Positions 15,269-28,341 of a DNA stretch of 64,000 nt are shown piece by piece. Both the position numbers and the translations under genes were made by a program. The stretch comes from Hansfordia pulvinata. Lineage: Eukaryota; Ascomycota; Sordariomycetes; Xylariales. Under the pieces are notes generated by a model, which searched no databases, was not told the DNA's origin, and worked only from the letters and a program-made list of their open reading frames with translations. Position 1 is the first letter of the stretch, and each line of letters begins with the position of its first letter. The stretch covers positions 62,001 through 126,000 of the forward strand of contig BJKQ01000003.1 of the NCBI GenBank assembly GCA_006538405.1. Direction: 5' to 3'.

Positions 15269-15302
15269 GCCTGTTTTAGTGGGAAATGGGGGGCGGTCGT
15301 TT
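15269..15302 (-). repeat. Right terminal inverted repeat of the outer element
   Basis: The plus strand reads GCCTGTTTTAGTGGGAAAT then GGGGGGCGGTCGTTTA, the reverse complement of the left TIR with few changes. Unique GC-balanced sequence resumes immediately to the right. Confidence 0.8.
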
Positions 15303-16727
15303 ATTTTGTCCACCGATTGTACCTTAGGTAATGTTATCCAGTCCTGTGTTTAGTACTTTCCTCCCTCGGTACCTTACCTAACTGTGTGTGGGTTTTTCTT
15401 GCTACAGTGGAGTGGATCTGATGCCTCCCGCTCTGATTCATGACATGATACAGTCTTGAACCAGAGACTGGTGGCTGCTCGCCGTTCCCTTGGAGCAAAC
15501 AAACAAAAAAGAACAAATGGTACGATATAGCCCAGGCGCAAACCGAAAACAAGTAGGAGGGGTAGCAGCCAGGATGGAGACGTACGAGTACATAGTTCCG
15601 AGACCGGTACCATGGAGGCTCGGCGGGTGGGCCACTGGGGCGCAGTACAAAGCGGCCCCGGCCTCACGCCGTCGAAGATGCCCCGCTGTTCCATTTGTTG
15701 CTAGGGCCGAGCAAAGCAGCACAACCGGCAGCAAACGGTGCGACAGACTTGAGGGCTCTCTTGACCAACTGTTCTAATAAGCCTATAGCTCGTCAAGCAT
15801 CGAGGAATGGCCCGATGGAGCTACATCGGAAGCTTAATAGCCAAAGCACGCAGGGATCACATATGCGCTGCGCTCGAAGTAGAGGGAGTAATTCATGTTG
15901 TAAGAGGGGTCGAACAAACAGAATGTATGTAGGTGGGAACATGGATCTTATGTTCCTCGAACCCCGGGTTGGATTGTCCATGCCCATCTGCGGCCATGTA
16001 TAACTCAGGTACTCTCCACGTCTGGGCGGTATGGCGGAGGACCCCAAACTACCTCCGCCAACCCCGTACGAGTAGGTACCTACCACCCATACGACATTGA
16101 CGACTGCGACTGTTTGCCCGTCAATCACCACATCATCGGCTGGGCGCATCGTGTCGCAATCGCATCGCAGCCCGCCTCACTCTTCCCATCCTTATCCTCG
16201 CCCTCGCATTGTGCTCTCCTCCTCGCACCGCTGCGCTTGCTGCGTCGCGCACGCATCATCACCCCCTTGCCGTCGCTGCTGCTACCCGTGCCCAACTTGG
16301 TTCGGTGTGCTTGCTATTGGCTGCCCGTCTCCTTGTCAGCCGCACCTCGCTTCATCCTCCCCGCCGTCGTCACCGCTCGTCACCCCCATCGCTTCACTTC
16401 CTTCCCAACTCGTGGCTCGTCGCCAGTCTCCCGCACGTAGCCTTGCAGCCCCTCTACCCTTCATCAACTCCTTGTGCGCCCTCTCAAACGTACAAAAGAC
16501 ACCCGGCCCCCACTCTGCCGCCTCCAGCTTGCCCGCGAGGCCCCATCTTTGCCCATCACAACCATCACCTACAGCACATTGCACACTGCGCACGCCGTCA
16601 AGCCCACACATCCAGCTTGCCCTGGCTGCGGCATCCCAAACTCACAGCTTGCCTGACACCTTTCGGACTGGAAGATCCGCCGTCACATTCCGCCTTGTCC
16701 GCCTCCTCGCCTTGCCACCACCCGGGC
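15303..16727. other. Intergenic and probable long 5' leader of the zinc-finger gene
   Basis: 15303-16090 has no gene signal; TACGAGTA motifs lie near 15583 and 16068. From about 16160 to 16727 the plus strand is strongly pyrimidine-rich, as fungal promoters and 5' leaders often are. A frame is open from 16209 into the gene, but its residues (Ser/Pro/His/Arg runs) look like translated leader. Confidence 0.55.
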
Positions 16728-19240
16728 ATGCCGAATCGCTTCGTACCTGTTGGCCTCCCGGCCACGGGCGCCAACGATGCTCAGTATTATGTCCCCAACT
16801 CACCACATGCAACTCTAGGCTTCAACATGTCCCAGGCCATGGTTCCTGCAAGCCCGCAGCACTTCGCCTTCCCTCCCCAGCCCACCAGTTTCGACAAGTG
16901 GTGGCAGGATGCACCCTGGAACCCGGTGGGAAAGGACCAGAGCGGCGCCCCCAATCAGCTCGAAACGGCACAGGCTTATCCTCACCCTCATCCCCTTCGT
17001 CAGTTTCTGGGTTCCGACTCGGGCTATGGTAGTATCGGCGGCATCAAACTCAACGGCACCCACGGCTCTGCCTGTGGCGAGTCTCTGCTCGACCAACGGA
17101 CGGAGACGTCGAGCCATGTCGGCATCCATGATCTCGGCTATCCCCAGGCCCTGGTTCCTGGGCCTGGTGTTCCTGTTGGAACTCCTTCCCGTCAGATCCA
17201 TGCTCCAAACCTTTTCCAATGCCGGATCTGTGGCTCGAAGCTCAAGACCAACTCGGAGTACAGGTGAGCCTCTCTCGGATACTTGTGGGGTTTCCGTTGC
17301 ATAGTCCATCTTCGTGATGGACTCACTGATCTCCCCCCGCTAACATGCGTCTTAGGAAACACGAACACCAGCACACGAAGCCATTCAAGTGTGATGTGCC
17401 GGGCTGCACGCGTGTGGAAGGCTTCGGTACTGCAAATGATCTTGAGCGGCACAAAAACAGCAAACATCCCCAGCCTCATGGCATTCGATGGCAGTGTACC
17501 CTGGGTGATTGCCCCAGGAAGAAGAAAAACCCCTTCTCTAGGCCTGACAACTTCCGCGCTCATCTTACACGGATTCACAATGTCGAGGTAACCGACGCAC
17601 TGATGGAGAAGAATCGAGTCAGGTATAATTATCACTCTGTGTTGGTCTCATCCATCGATCAAGACACTAACGTGGCCAGTGTAAGTCTCATGCCGACCAA
17701 TGCCGTCATACCTGACATGGTATGGCCGTCTCCTTCGGCACGGAAAGGGCTGGCCGCTGAGCCACGGGACAACCTCGTGGTCGCGGCGCCGGATCACTTT
17801 GCGCTTTCGCCCGGTTCCAGCTTCGTTCCCGATGATGCGAGGACCCAAACGGATGGCACCCCCTCCATGGCCTCGTCCTCACCCATCGGAGGCGACGACG
17901 CCTCTGCATGCGGGATTGAAGACCCCCTCGCGGGCGTTCACATGCAAGCCCTTCAACAGCAGACCGACGACGCCGAGTCCTCACACTGGGTCGACCCAGC
18001 GCGTACCATGCAGTCGCATGCCCAGGACGACGTGGGCCTCCAAGTGCCGTTAGCAGACGAACAGACTCCCTCCCAACAAGCCGAAGAGCGCATGGAAGGC
18101 CTTTCAACCAAGTCTGTATCAGCCGACATTCGACGAGATCACTGCGAAGAGGCAGAGACTAGAGCGAAAGAGCAGTCGGAACTTCGAGAAGTGCTCCGCA
18201 AATATCAGCAATGCGGAGATCTCGACAAGCTCATGGAGAGCTGGGGATACACAAAGCCAGCGGGCTACACAAAGCCGGCTATGGCTGGGTCCAAAGAGGA
18301 AGTTGAAGATGCCCAATCGCAAACTTCTGGCCCGCGCACCTATCAATGCCCATTCTGCCCGAAGACATGTCGCAGACAATGCGATCTCAAGTATGTTGCA
18401 GTCTACAGCCACGCTACCTGAACTTGTGCTGACCCCCGTTAGCAAGCACGTGAAACGGCACAAGAAACCTTACTTCTGCACATTTGGCCAGTGCGCCAAA
18501 CCCTTTGGCAGTAAGAGCGACTGGAAGCGCCACGAGCTTGCACAGCATACTCTTCCGGACATGTGGAAGTGCGACCAATGCGATTTCGTTCACAACAGTT
18601 TGCCGTCTCATCAAGTACATCTCCACGAGGCTCACAATGTCCCCCAGGACTCACTCGACACAAGAGCTAATGGGAATCATCTCGGAGGTTTGTCTTCTGG
18701 ACAATTCTGGTGTGGCTTCTGCAGGAGTACCATCAAGTTTTCACAGAGCCTACCTTGCCAAACTGAGCGTATTAATCATATCGACGACCATTACGCTGGC
18801 CGCAACGGGTTGGCACAGAAAGATTTCGGTGACTGGCAGGAGCTGGGCGCGTTTAGCACGAGTGATGCAGCTGCAGGCGCACAACGCGCCGGATTGCCTG
18901 GCGCAGATTGCCCCCAATCGTATAGTTCGAACGGCAGCACGACTGGGTCCGACAATGGCGAGCCTTGCGCAGTCTCTTCGTGTCGGGGGAAGCGAAAGCA
19001 AGGGGGCGAGATTTGGAGGGAATCTAAGCGCCACAGGTTCTCATCGCCTGCCGAAAGCACCGACGCCCTGGGGAACCTACGACTGTTCTGCGTGAGTCTC
19101 CCCTCATGTCTAATACCCGAATGAATGCTGACGAAACTCAATACCAGTGCCAATGTGGCGACCTGATGCCACAGTTCAGTGACTCGTGCACTGATTGTAT
19201 GCATAAGTCGTGTGGCTCGTGCTCCAAGGGGCCATGCTAA
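16728..19240 (+). CDS. C2H2 zinc-finger protein with six fingers in two groups
   Basis: Four exons: 16728-17263, 17356-18390, 18443-19091 and 19148-19240, 770 residues; all introns (92, 52 and 56 bases) are GT-AG and keep phase. The start is MPNRFVPVGLPATG; earlier in-frame ATGs lie in low-complexity leader. Fingers 1-3 (about residues 165-253) are CRIC..HEHQH, CDVPGC..HKNSKH and CTLGDC..HLTRIH. A Ser/Glu/Gln-rich linker follows, with a small duplication GYTKPAGYTKPA. Fingers 4-6 (about 510-588) are CPFC..HVKRH, CTFGQC..HELAQH and CDQC..HLHEAH. A basic RGKRKQGG..RESKRHR segment near the end could be a nuclear signal. The last exon is cysteine-rich (CQCGDL..CTDCMHKSCGSC), perhaps another zinc site. 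Probably a DNA-binding nuclear protein; targets unknown. The gene at 28342-30234 resembles fingers 5-6. Confidence 0.85.
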
Positions 19241-20044
19241 ACTCGATCATGTTCATGTCCAGCGTTCTTGAATGTATTATATCCTGGGACGACAACGGCG
19301 CCTTGTAGATACCCGATCATTGACTCATGTTATTCAGAATCGCCTCTTGCGGCCCCCGTGTGATGTGCCTCTGCGAAGCCGATCAGCCCACCTACACTGA
19401 AGCCGTCGACGTCCAGCTTTTCATCCCCCTAACGTACCCTGATTCTCCGGTTGCGCCGGTCGTGCAATCGCGAAGACCGGCCTGTCCAAGATTTCTCGCA
19501 ATTACGCTACGCACGAGTATATGTTGCCCACCGTCTACTCGTACAGAAACCCCCCATCGAAGATAGGCAAAGGGGGCTTATGACCTCTGGACTCCGCTAC
19601 CCGTGGGTGACCAACACTCGCACGAGCACTGCAAGGACTTTACCGCTTTATTCCCCCGGAGCTTCCCCACCCCCGCGCTGCAACATCCCTTGCATCCCAA
19701 ACCATCAGACCGCTCGAATACCAGCGGCGGCGGCGGCGGCAGCGACTATGACGCGATCTTTGGGTGCAGACAGGTGGGTTGCACGCGACTGGGAAGCGGC
19801 AGCAAGCCCAGGGACAACCGCGCGCACTCCTGCAATGGGCTTGTCAGGTGTTGGAGAAAGGGGGTCAAGAATAGCACCCAAGCCACCACACTCTTCTGAG
19901 CGGGCGTGTGTGTCTGTCGGGGATCGGGCTCGGTCAGTCATCTAGTTAGGCCCCATGCTCGCCTGTCAGCCCGCCTGCGCGCACCCAGGGGCTCGTGGGC
20001 GGCTGCCACTGCCACTGCCGCATAGATGCACAGCCCCCCGTCTT

Positions 20045-20137
20045 CACACACACACACACAATCTCTCTCTCTCTCTTTCTCTGTCTCTGTTCCGCCTCTC
20101 GCGCAGGGCGTGGGCGTGGGCGTGGGCGTGGGCGTGG
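20045..20137. repeat. Composite simple repeat: (CA)n, (CT)n and GGGCGT minisatellite
   Basis: A CA run (20045-20060) passes into CT-rich sequence (20062-20090), and 15 bases further on five tandem copies of GGGCGT begin (20106-20137). Confidence 0.9.
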
Positions 20138-20431
20138 ACAGTAGCGCCCCCGATGGAACCGGGCTCGGTGCATGTGCCCCTGTCCCCCTTCCCCCCGGCG
20201 TCTCGTGGCAGCGCTTCCCAGCAAATGCCGGATTAGGAAAATGCATTAGGCCTTACCCTTGTCTGGTAAAGATGGGCCTGTGGGCCTGTGGTTGCGGACT
20301 CAAACCAACACACATTGTAGAAACGTACGAGTACGTGTTCAGACGGGTCACTCGTACGCGTAGACGCCCGAGTAGGTACCTGATCCATCCACTTACCGTT
20401 TCCTGTACTCGCAGCATTCACGCCTCGAACA

Positions 20432-20447
20432 CCCCCCCCCCCCCCCC
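20432..20447. repeat. Poly-C run of 16
   Basis: Sixteen consecutive C bases in intergenic sequence. Its length is probably unreliable in the assembly. Confidence 0.85.
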
Positions 20448-23400
20448 AAGATAATGGGACCCAGAGTCTCTGTTACACCTGTCTAGGATACCTTGGGGTA
20501 ATGGGGGACTGAGGCGCCGGGCAAGGGGCTCAGAAGTGCTTGCAACTACAATCACAACAACAACGTCTGTTGAGCCGGCCAGTGAGGGCGAGGGAGTATC
20601 GGAAATACGACCGCAAAACGCAACAGGGAGTACCAGCTAGCGCTGTTAGGAATCCAACATAACATTTATATCGAGCCAGCCGTATCAGTCGGAAAAGCAG
20701 ATCAAAAGAGGTCACTAAAGGTTAGCGGCTCGGGCCACAACGGCGGCGAGGCCAGCCCCCCAAGGTCCCCATCGTGACCCCTGCGGCTCCCACGTTACGG
20801 GCGGTCGATCGATCTTGTCCCGGGGTAGGTCGTCAGCCGTGACACCCATGTTGCCGGCAGCGGAAATGTGCCGAGATTCAAATTGCTTGTCGACTATAAG
20901 AAAAGGAATCACTCGCCAAGCAAGGGCCAACGTTGCCTCACACTCGAGCCACGCGGAGGAAAAGCGAGATGACGCTCATTAAAGCGCACCTTGCAGCTGA
21001 ACGTCCAAGCAGCTGACGCTGCTACGATGAGAAAAGGTGGAAATGAGAACCCCAAGGCTTGGAGGGTGCGCATGCGAACCGCTCTTCGCTATCCCGGACA
21101 CTGCCCCGTGTGGAGGGGGCGCAAATGGCAACCGTGCGGAAGCCAAACCGGCCTACTCGTATCCAGTGCCGACTAGTCAGCGATTTGGCTGGTCATCCGT
21201 ACAGAGGCATTCATGTTTCTTAGTTCCCGGCGGACTGGATCTACGTACGGCGATCCGCGTCGTCCTTGCACGCCGTTCGAGCCACCCGTGTTGAGACATG
21301 GTTCTTGGGCGTGCCGGGGGATGCGGGCACGGCGGGGCACGCCAGTGGGTGCCACGGAGTGGCAACGTGTGGGGACCGGTGGAAGGGCAGGGCGTGAGGG
21401 CCAAGGCAGAAGAGTACCGTGCAAGCCAGCAGTGTAACCTCGTAAAAGACCCTTGTTTGGGGTTGTCTCGCCAAGCCTCACTGGGATAGAGTGCACACGT
21501 TCAAGAACGAGTACAGTGAGAACATAATCTTTAGCGGGATGACGAGATGGTTGCCGTCGGATGTCTCGCACGGCCCAGGCAGGTGTGGCAGGTTTTTGGG
21601 GATGCCAGGAGTGCCAGGGCAGATTGTCGTCGGGAAATCGACTGCCAATATGGGCCAGTCCATCGAGATACCCTGTGTCCATCATCGACGAAAAAGCAGC
21701 CCTTTACTCGTACATAGGCGCTTATGGCCGCCTCGTAGCCTGCACGTCGGCCTGCCCGAGTGGCCAGTGGAGCAGATAGCTGAACCACCATCGTGTAGGC
21801 CGCGTCAGTTCTTCCACTATCTCATGTCGAAAGACTGCGAGATGACGAGTGGCTCTCGTAGCCGCACTCCTGAACACACCCGATGCTTGCATGATGGGAC
21901 GGCAACTTAACCCTGACAGCCTTGCAAACGCCACGCCAATGCAGCTCTGAAACTTCAAAACATCAGCTGCATCTCGAGCCCGAGTCGGAACGGCTCCTGC
22001 CTCGAGGTTCCTGTCCCCTGGGCCGACCCGGGCGCTTGGCTCTCACGAGACGGCCTCGCAGCCGCTCGTGCTATTCGACCTGCGGCCTAGTCAAATTGGC
22101 CGATGCCGAAGAGAACGAGTAATCTTCGGGGATGCCGAGATCTGCAACTGCGCAACAAAGTTAGATCGTGGCTACTTGGCTTATAGGGGGGCAGGCATGT
22201 TCTGCAGATGCAACCGCACAGACATCGCGACACTACCGTACAATACGGCTGGCGGCGGCTCGCTCATCCGGAGTAACAGCCGCGCATGTCTTGGGCGCTT
22301 GCTGGTCGAAGCGCGACATAACCGGCTGCAGGTACGCTGTCGGGGCATATTGGCACACAGTCTTTCTCAATCGGTCTCGTAATGAGCCATGCTGACAGCA
22401 CAAACTGCCGGGCTTCTGGGGGCACGATGCTCGTACAGACGCGCAGACTCGCGCCGAGTATAAGAGCGAGGATGTCCGTCCGTGCTGCGCACGAGCCCTG
22501 GCTTTCACCCAAAGTCGGGGGGCTTGACCATAAGAGTACGAGTACTCGTGGGATAGACAGGGACCAGTCCCAGACAGGCTCATGCAAGGTCCTTTTGATA
22601 GCGCGTCTCGCTGAAGTCTTGAGTTTCCCGCAGTGGTGGCCGACGATTAGTGATGACAGGTCTTAGACGTTCAACCTAGCTGTAGTGTTCTGCGGTTGCA
22701 GCGCGGCTGTCTACCCCCGCTGTGAACGATTGCATCCTCGACAGACCGAAAGAGGCGACTGAGCCGCTGGGGGCGACAGGAATTGCCTATTTTTGGCTGG
22801 TGAGGGGGGGTCGGGACGCCTTCTGATTGAGAGATCGGACAACAGAGCGGCGCTTGCTCATCAGGGCGTCAGACTGGCGTCCACAAGCATTCATGTCTTG
22901 CCTGGCACCTGGGTCTTGGCAGGCCCAGATCTCGAGTAGGGAGGGGGGAAGGGGGGCGGCATGCTACAGCGAGTCAGTGTAAAGGCATCATTTTCCAGCG
23001 ATTACGTCCGTCCGCAGGCTCATGGGCAATCGCCTGCCGTCGGGGCCGAATGATCCCATCCTTGGACAGGCTTTCGCCGGCAGTTGCACGTGGGCGCGGC
23101 AGTGGAGCCCGGGAGCGGTGGTGACGGTGGTTGTTGTACGGAGTACTCTCAGCGGCTCGAGGGCTCTGTGAAGAAGCCTACCTAACCTAGGTAGAGAGCG
23201 TGGGTCTTGGGGCGCCGTGATACTCCGGGGCGATCCCGTGGCGGTGGGAATGTGAACCCTGAGTTAGGAGCGTGTGTGGGGTGATACAGAGGCGGCGGCT
23301 GCGAGGCCCGGGTGAGGGAGAGTGTGAGGCCCGACGATCAACGAAGCGACGGTGAGTCGAGAACCCGAGTCGACGACGTGACAGCTGGGGCCACGTAAAG

Positions 23401-23633
23401 GTCGGGCGAGCAGGCCATGCTCGTGCGTGCCGTGCCGTGTCGTAGGCCTGGCTTCTCGGACGTTGGCGCGGTATTCTGACTTGGGAGCCGGTGTGCTGTG
23501 CTAGAGTACTCGTACGAGTGCCTCTAGCGGGCGACGAGGCGCGGCGTGGCGCGGCACTGCGGGAGGTGACCATTGGGGAGCAGGGGCGTGAAGAGGGGAC
23601 GGGGGGCCGCGAGGCACGAGGCGCGAAGCGTCC

Positions 23634-23675
23634 GGCGTAAGGCGTAAGGCGTAAGGCGCGAGGCGTCAGGCGTGC
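23634..23675. repeat. Seven-base tandem repeat, six copies
   Basis: GGCGTAA three times, then the variants GGCGCGA, GGCGTCA and GGCGTGC in strict 7-base register. Degenerate GGCRCGA-like units continue to the left. Confidence 0.85.
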
Positions 23676-26600
23676 GGCACAAGGTGTGGGCCAAGTGGTT
23701 GTTGGATAGTGCCGCATTGGATCGGGGCGCTGGAGGCATCGACGTGAAGATTGGATGCAGGCAGAGTGAGTACGAGTACCTGAATATCTCGAGTACCTAT
23801 ACGCACATAGTAAGAGGCCCTGGTCGTGGTGTAGGTAAGGATCGGGTACTTCGACAGGGTTGAAGCAGTTGAGACAGGCCCACAGACTACACTCGTACGA
23901 GAGGTATGGAGGGTCAAAGCCGACGCTATTCCCGAACCTGGGCTTATGAGGCGTCTGGTGCTTGGGCAAGAAGGCAGAAGAGGCGTCTGTTCAACCAGAG
24001 CAGATCGGGCAAGCATCGCGTTTCTGTCGTACGATGATGGCCGGCCGCCAGCCCTAAATCGGTCTGGTCTGCGGGCCGAGGCTGAGGGCACTGCCGTTCC
24101 CACCATTAGCGGACACGAAGTCACTGAAGCCGCCATAACTCTGATCTTGTGCCTGTTAATCGCCCACATGGACGGATCAGAGTTGCAGCTGCCTTAGCAA
24201 CGCAGCGCCATCTATGAGTATACGTACCTACCTAAGTAATCACTCCTACACGGACACGGCCTCAGCGGGAGTCCTGTCGTGCTGCGACAGGTACACTTTG
24301 GTGCAGTACTCGTAAGTACCAGCACTAGATGTGGTGACCTTACGAGAGTAAGCACTGCCACTGCGGACCTATGGATCAATGATACTGGCTTCGATATCCA
24401 TTCATGTGATACGGTGTCGTTCCACGCGACGGCCTGCCTCGTGCGGTGCGTGCGTTGCGATTCACTGCCGGCTTTGTGCGGACTCGTCTGCGACGGTGCC
24501 CCAGGGCGGTACATCCATCAGCTCCAGGTTCCGCATCAGAGCCAGTGTGAGAGGACGGTAACGGGGAGCGACTGCCTTGACTTGAGCGCTGGTTGTAGGG
24601 CCATCTAACTCCGTGTAGGGTGCCTGAGTAATTGCTCAGGTTACATTGGGAAGGGGCCGACTGGCCTGTGCCTCTGGTTGCCAGCCATTGTCCAGTCTTC
24701 GTCGTGACTATGTTGCGAGTCAGAAGAATCTGGGCACAGCACAACCTTACCTCAGCGGATATGCCTACGAGTACAGCATCTATCTACCTTCCTATCGCTA
24801 GGTAGGCACGTAGGTTACGCTCATCTTCTGCAGCTATCAAAGTAAATCCTATCTCAGATCCATTAAATGCGGGCCTGGCACGACGAGCAAGTTCGTGCTC
24901 AGATGGCTCATACGAGTACTTGTAGTCCGCCTTCCAAGGTTGACGGGGCACAACGGGGCGCGGCGTCTTTCCGCCCGCGAGGGCGTGTTGATACCTAAGT
25001 ACCTAACCTGCCGTTCCCATTGGAGGTACGAGCACGGAACAGATTAGATACATGGTAAGTGTTTGACGCCGTGGACGTCCCCATGAACCTCCCCTCTCGC
25101 GGCGTACCGCAGTCCAGTCTGATGCGTGCACAGGTAGGTAGGTACTCTTATCCGATTACCTCTCGTACGAGTAGTCCGTGTTCTTTACCCAGGAACATAG
25201 GTACGTTCATTAGGTAAGGTACTGGCCAGATCAGGTGGTGTCCCCGTTCCCGTCTCCTCAGGTGCTGCCGTCGAGCATTGGATCGGATGTGAGTTAAGTT
25301 CACCATGTACATATGCCTGTCCTGGTCTAGTTTCCGTACGGTGCCTAGTACGAGTATGGACTCCGTAGTGCGCGCCACCCCCACTGTTGCCCTTTCCCCG
25401 TGCTTCCTTCCCGCCTGGCAGCACCCTGGCGGGCCCACCGCCGACCTACCCCGTAAGTTACCTAAGGTACCCGTACTCGTGGGAGATGCTCGGGCTCGGA
25501 CCCAATAACCTCTTCACACCTTCATGTTGGCTGTCCGCACCCATCCCTCCTTTGATCACATATCATAATAGCGTCTGTTCTGCTCGACTACGAGGTTCCG
25601 CCTCTGAGTCTATCGTACCGGTCCTAGAGCCCGCGGCACCCATTTGCGCTTGGGCACGCCCTCCTACCCGTCCTCTTTCTTCCCATGGCGGCTTGCTTTA
25701 TTCGACCTACCGACGACCTGATCCGTGCTGTCAACCCTGCACCAGCCCCCCGCCCAAACCGCTTCGAGCAACTGCGACTGTCAACGCTGCGTCCGTTCGT
25801 CTTTGTCTGGCCGGCCACAAGCGCCCTGTCTTGCCATGATCTTGGTGGCTGCTCTCCGTGGCGCTGCATTCCGGACTGCGGCATGGTGCGTACTGCGACC
25901 AATCTTGGCATCGACGTCGGTAGGTGTGTGGTTCCCGTCCCTGCGCCATGCCGCTCGTTGGCTCATCAGAGTCAGTCGCTCTCCTTCGAGACAGGTCGCG
26001 AGACATCCGGGGGCCAAGGCAGTCCAGTCTGCCCTGCGCCGCGCAGCCCAAACTCTATGTGACGACTGACTGCCTTGGCCGCCGTTTAGTCCACGACTAC
26101 CTACGAGCATACTCTGGTCCAGCTTGCCAATCCCTCTTCGCCATGGCTCCCTATCAGCAACACCCGCTCGGACGCCTCGGGCCATTGTTGCACGCTTCTT
26201 TCACTTGCTGATATGCTGATGCCGCCACGGCGCCTCAGGGCACCTCCTGCTCGCTCCCATTCCGCACCTCTCCCGGTTCTAGGCCGGGAAGATGGTCTCG
26301 ACATCTCACGCTGCCCCTCCACGTTCGTTGGCGCAGAGCCACGCCGCGCCCAGGGGCCAAAAGGAGGGCAACGGCAGCGGTGCCTCGTGGTGGGGGTGGG
26401 GGCCGTCAGTGCTGACGAGTACGTGGATGCAACTCGGGGCTCCAGAAGGCGGTAAGTGCCAGTAGTGCGAGTACGTAGTTGTACTCGTGCAGCCTAACAT
26501 TCGAACCCGGACACTACGAGTACTCGCAACGTTGTCGAATACGCGTATACCTCGAGTGCTGGTTGGCAGTGCAGGTCAAACAGCCCCCAGTCGCATCCAC

Positions 26601-28341
26601 AATGTCTTGCAGATGGTACGTACGAGTACTCTGCATATTTTCCCTTGCTCCAACTCTGCCGTCCATCCTGGCGGCGCTCGTCATGGCCCTCGACCCATGC
26701 GGCCTTTTGATTCGTCCAAATCCCACCTCGACTTCGTCCTTTCGCTAGGGGGTATAACCTGTTGCGTAAGAGTACCAATTCTTCAGCCAAGGCACGGATC
26801 ATGGTAGCATTGCAACCACCAACACCAGACACCCTTGTCCACCGTGGACACCTCTACGCGTATGATACGGTGTATTCTCACGCTTTCAAGATTGCCGCCG
26901 GCCCAAATTCGTATCACGGACTACATGGGCACAAAAGTCAAGCTACAGCTGGGATCAGACTCGGACACATCAGGTTCCCGCCGCAATCTGTGGTGGAAGA
27001 TTGTACGAGTAAGTCCTCTCGCACGGTACGAGCGGTCAATGGCTCGCCATTACTTGATAACCCACGGTTCTAATGGCCATTCGTCTACCCGGGCCTTCTG
27101 AGTGGCTTGGGTGCGACTGCCAGCCCATCTACTGCACAAGTCGGGAAACCATGTCGTAGCGGGCGCCTCTCACTGTACTAGCACCGACTCTTTGGTATTG
27201 TAGACACCGGTCACGATCAGTCCGTGATGTACGACCATGTACGTGTCGCTGTTACCGCAGCTCGGGCCCTTGGCAGACTCTCACCGGGGCTGGGCCAGGT
27301 CTGGCAGTCAGTACGAGTAGGCATAACTAGTGCTGGGCCCAGGCGCCGTCATGCCCTGATACCAAAAAGAGATGCTTACATTGAACTTGTATGGTACTTA
27401 CTGGCCATACGTTACGTCTCATCCTATCTCTCAGTGACACTGAAAGGAACTTTGGCGAAGAAGAACAGCAGCGGCTTTTGCTCGCCTCTGCAAGTCGGTC
27501 AGTGTTGTGAACTAGAAAACAGCGTATCCGCATGCGCAGAAATCTGTCGTCGCTCTCTGCAAGGCGCCTTACAGTCAGGCGATCTGTGGGACGAAGGTTT
27601 CCCGCAAGTCCCGCCTAACCTAGCGGGCCTCTCGCTCGCATCCACGGTGGTTCGCGATCCATGAGGCAGACGCCTTGCGCGTTAGCGTTGATTGCCAGAG
27701 ATCGGACCGCAGGGAGGGGCTATGCGCAAGCCGGGGGTCTGACTAGGAGACAAACGAAATGGATGGGGGAGGGGGAGGGGTGGCAGGGGGAACGGGGGGT
27801 ACTCGGTTGTGGGCGCGGGCACGGCGGGTCACCATCAACCCGTGCGCATCAGCTCTTGGCGTTGAGGCTCTGCGCGGGGTGCTCGCATCGTCCTCGAGCT
27901 GTCTCTGTTCAAGATGGCTCCTTGAGCAGGCGGCCAGGACGTAGTTAAATTGATGACCCCTCGGCGTGCCTCTGACCAGCATGCAAGTGACCTCTGCATG
28001 TCTATCAATCAATATTCCGCCTGCTTCGCCACGGGGCCTATTTCTGCCTTCTCCCGGTTACTTGTTTCCTCTTACATGGCTCTTCACCCTTGCCCCTTTC
28101 CGAGGTCTCTTCACCACCCGAACCAACCGCATATTCCTTCGGCACATCCCTGCCTATGATCCCGCCGTCACACGTCCACAACTTTCTATCCCCTCGTTCC
28201 TTTCCCAGATAGTAGCCCGGCGTCCACGAGGGGCTGTCTCATGCCGATTTTGAACTCAGTACACGCAGGACCTCCTCTTCGATCGGTCACCGACTCAACG
28301 GCCACAACTTGACCCAGTTTCTATCATCGAAATCATTCAAC

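Larger units (their letters stand above)
7503..15302. mobile_element. AT-rich, RIP-mutated island bounded by terminal inverted repeats (nested transposons)
   Basis: Base composition changes abruptly at both borders: unique sequence is GC-rich, the island is overwhelmingly A+T with countless TAA/TTA words, as repeat-induced point mutation produces. The outer ends are inverted copies of a roughly 36-base sequence (7503-7540 and 15269-15302). Inside lies an LTR retrotransposon (7723-14975), leaving only about 180 bases of outer element on the left and about 290 on the right. Inference: a short TIR element, MITE-sized at about 550 bases, was the landing site of the retrotransposon, and both were later hit by RIP. 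A TA dinucleotide stands outside each TIR (Tc1/mariner-like), but the A-run lengths differ, so the target duplication is not certain. Confidence 0.8.
19241..28341. other. Nine kilobases without a recognisable gene
   Basis: Open frames here are short, lack domains and could not be joined with good splice sites. The stretch is rich in simple repeats (about 20045-20137, 20432-20447 and 23634-23675) and in the TACGAGTA/TACTCGTA motif (near 19541, 20326, 21147, 21706, 22537, 23507, 23768, 24306, 24764, 24912, 25166, 25347, 26515, 26620, 27003 and 27309). The last 400 bases are pyrimidine-rich and probably the promoter and leader of the second zinc-finger gene. Non-coding RNAs or degenerate genes cannot be excluded by eye. 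Confidence 0.5.

Noticed and set aside
16209..16727. In-frame N-terminal extension of the first zinc-finger gene
   Set aside because: The frame is open, but the residues are leader-like (Ser/Pro/His/Arg runs) and the DNA is a pyrimidine-rich tract typical of fungal 5' leaders.
20045..20137. CRISPR-like or regularly spaced array
   Set aside because: Only simple-sequence runs and a 6-base tandem repeat; no spacers. Nothing CRISPR-like was found in the window.
23187..23969. 260-codon open frame on the minus strand
   Set aside because: It translates the 7-base tandem repeat and other low-complexity DNA into Pro/Arg/Ser/Thr-rich sequence; nothing resembles a protein family.
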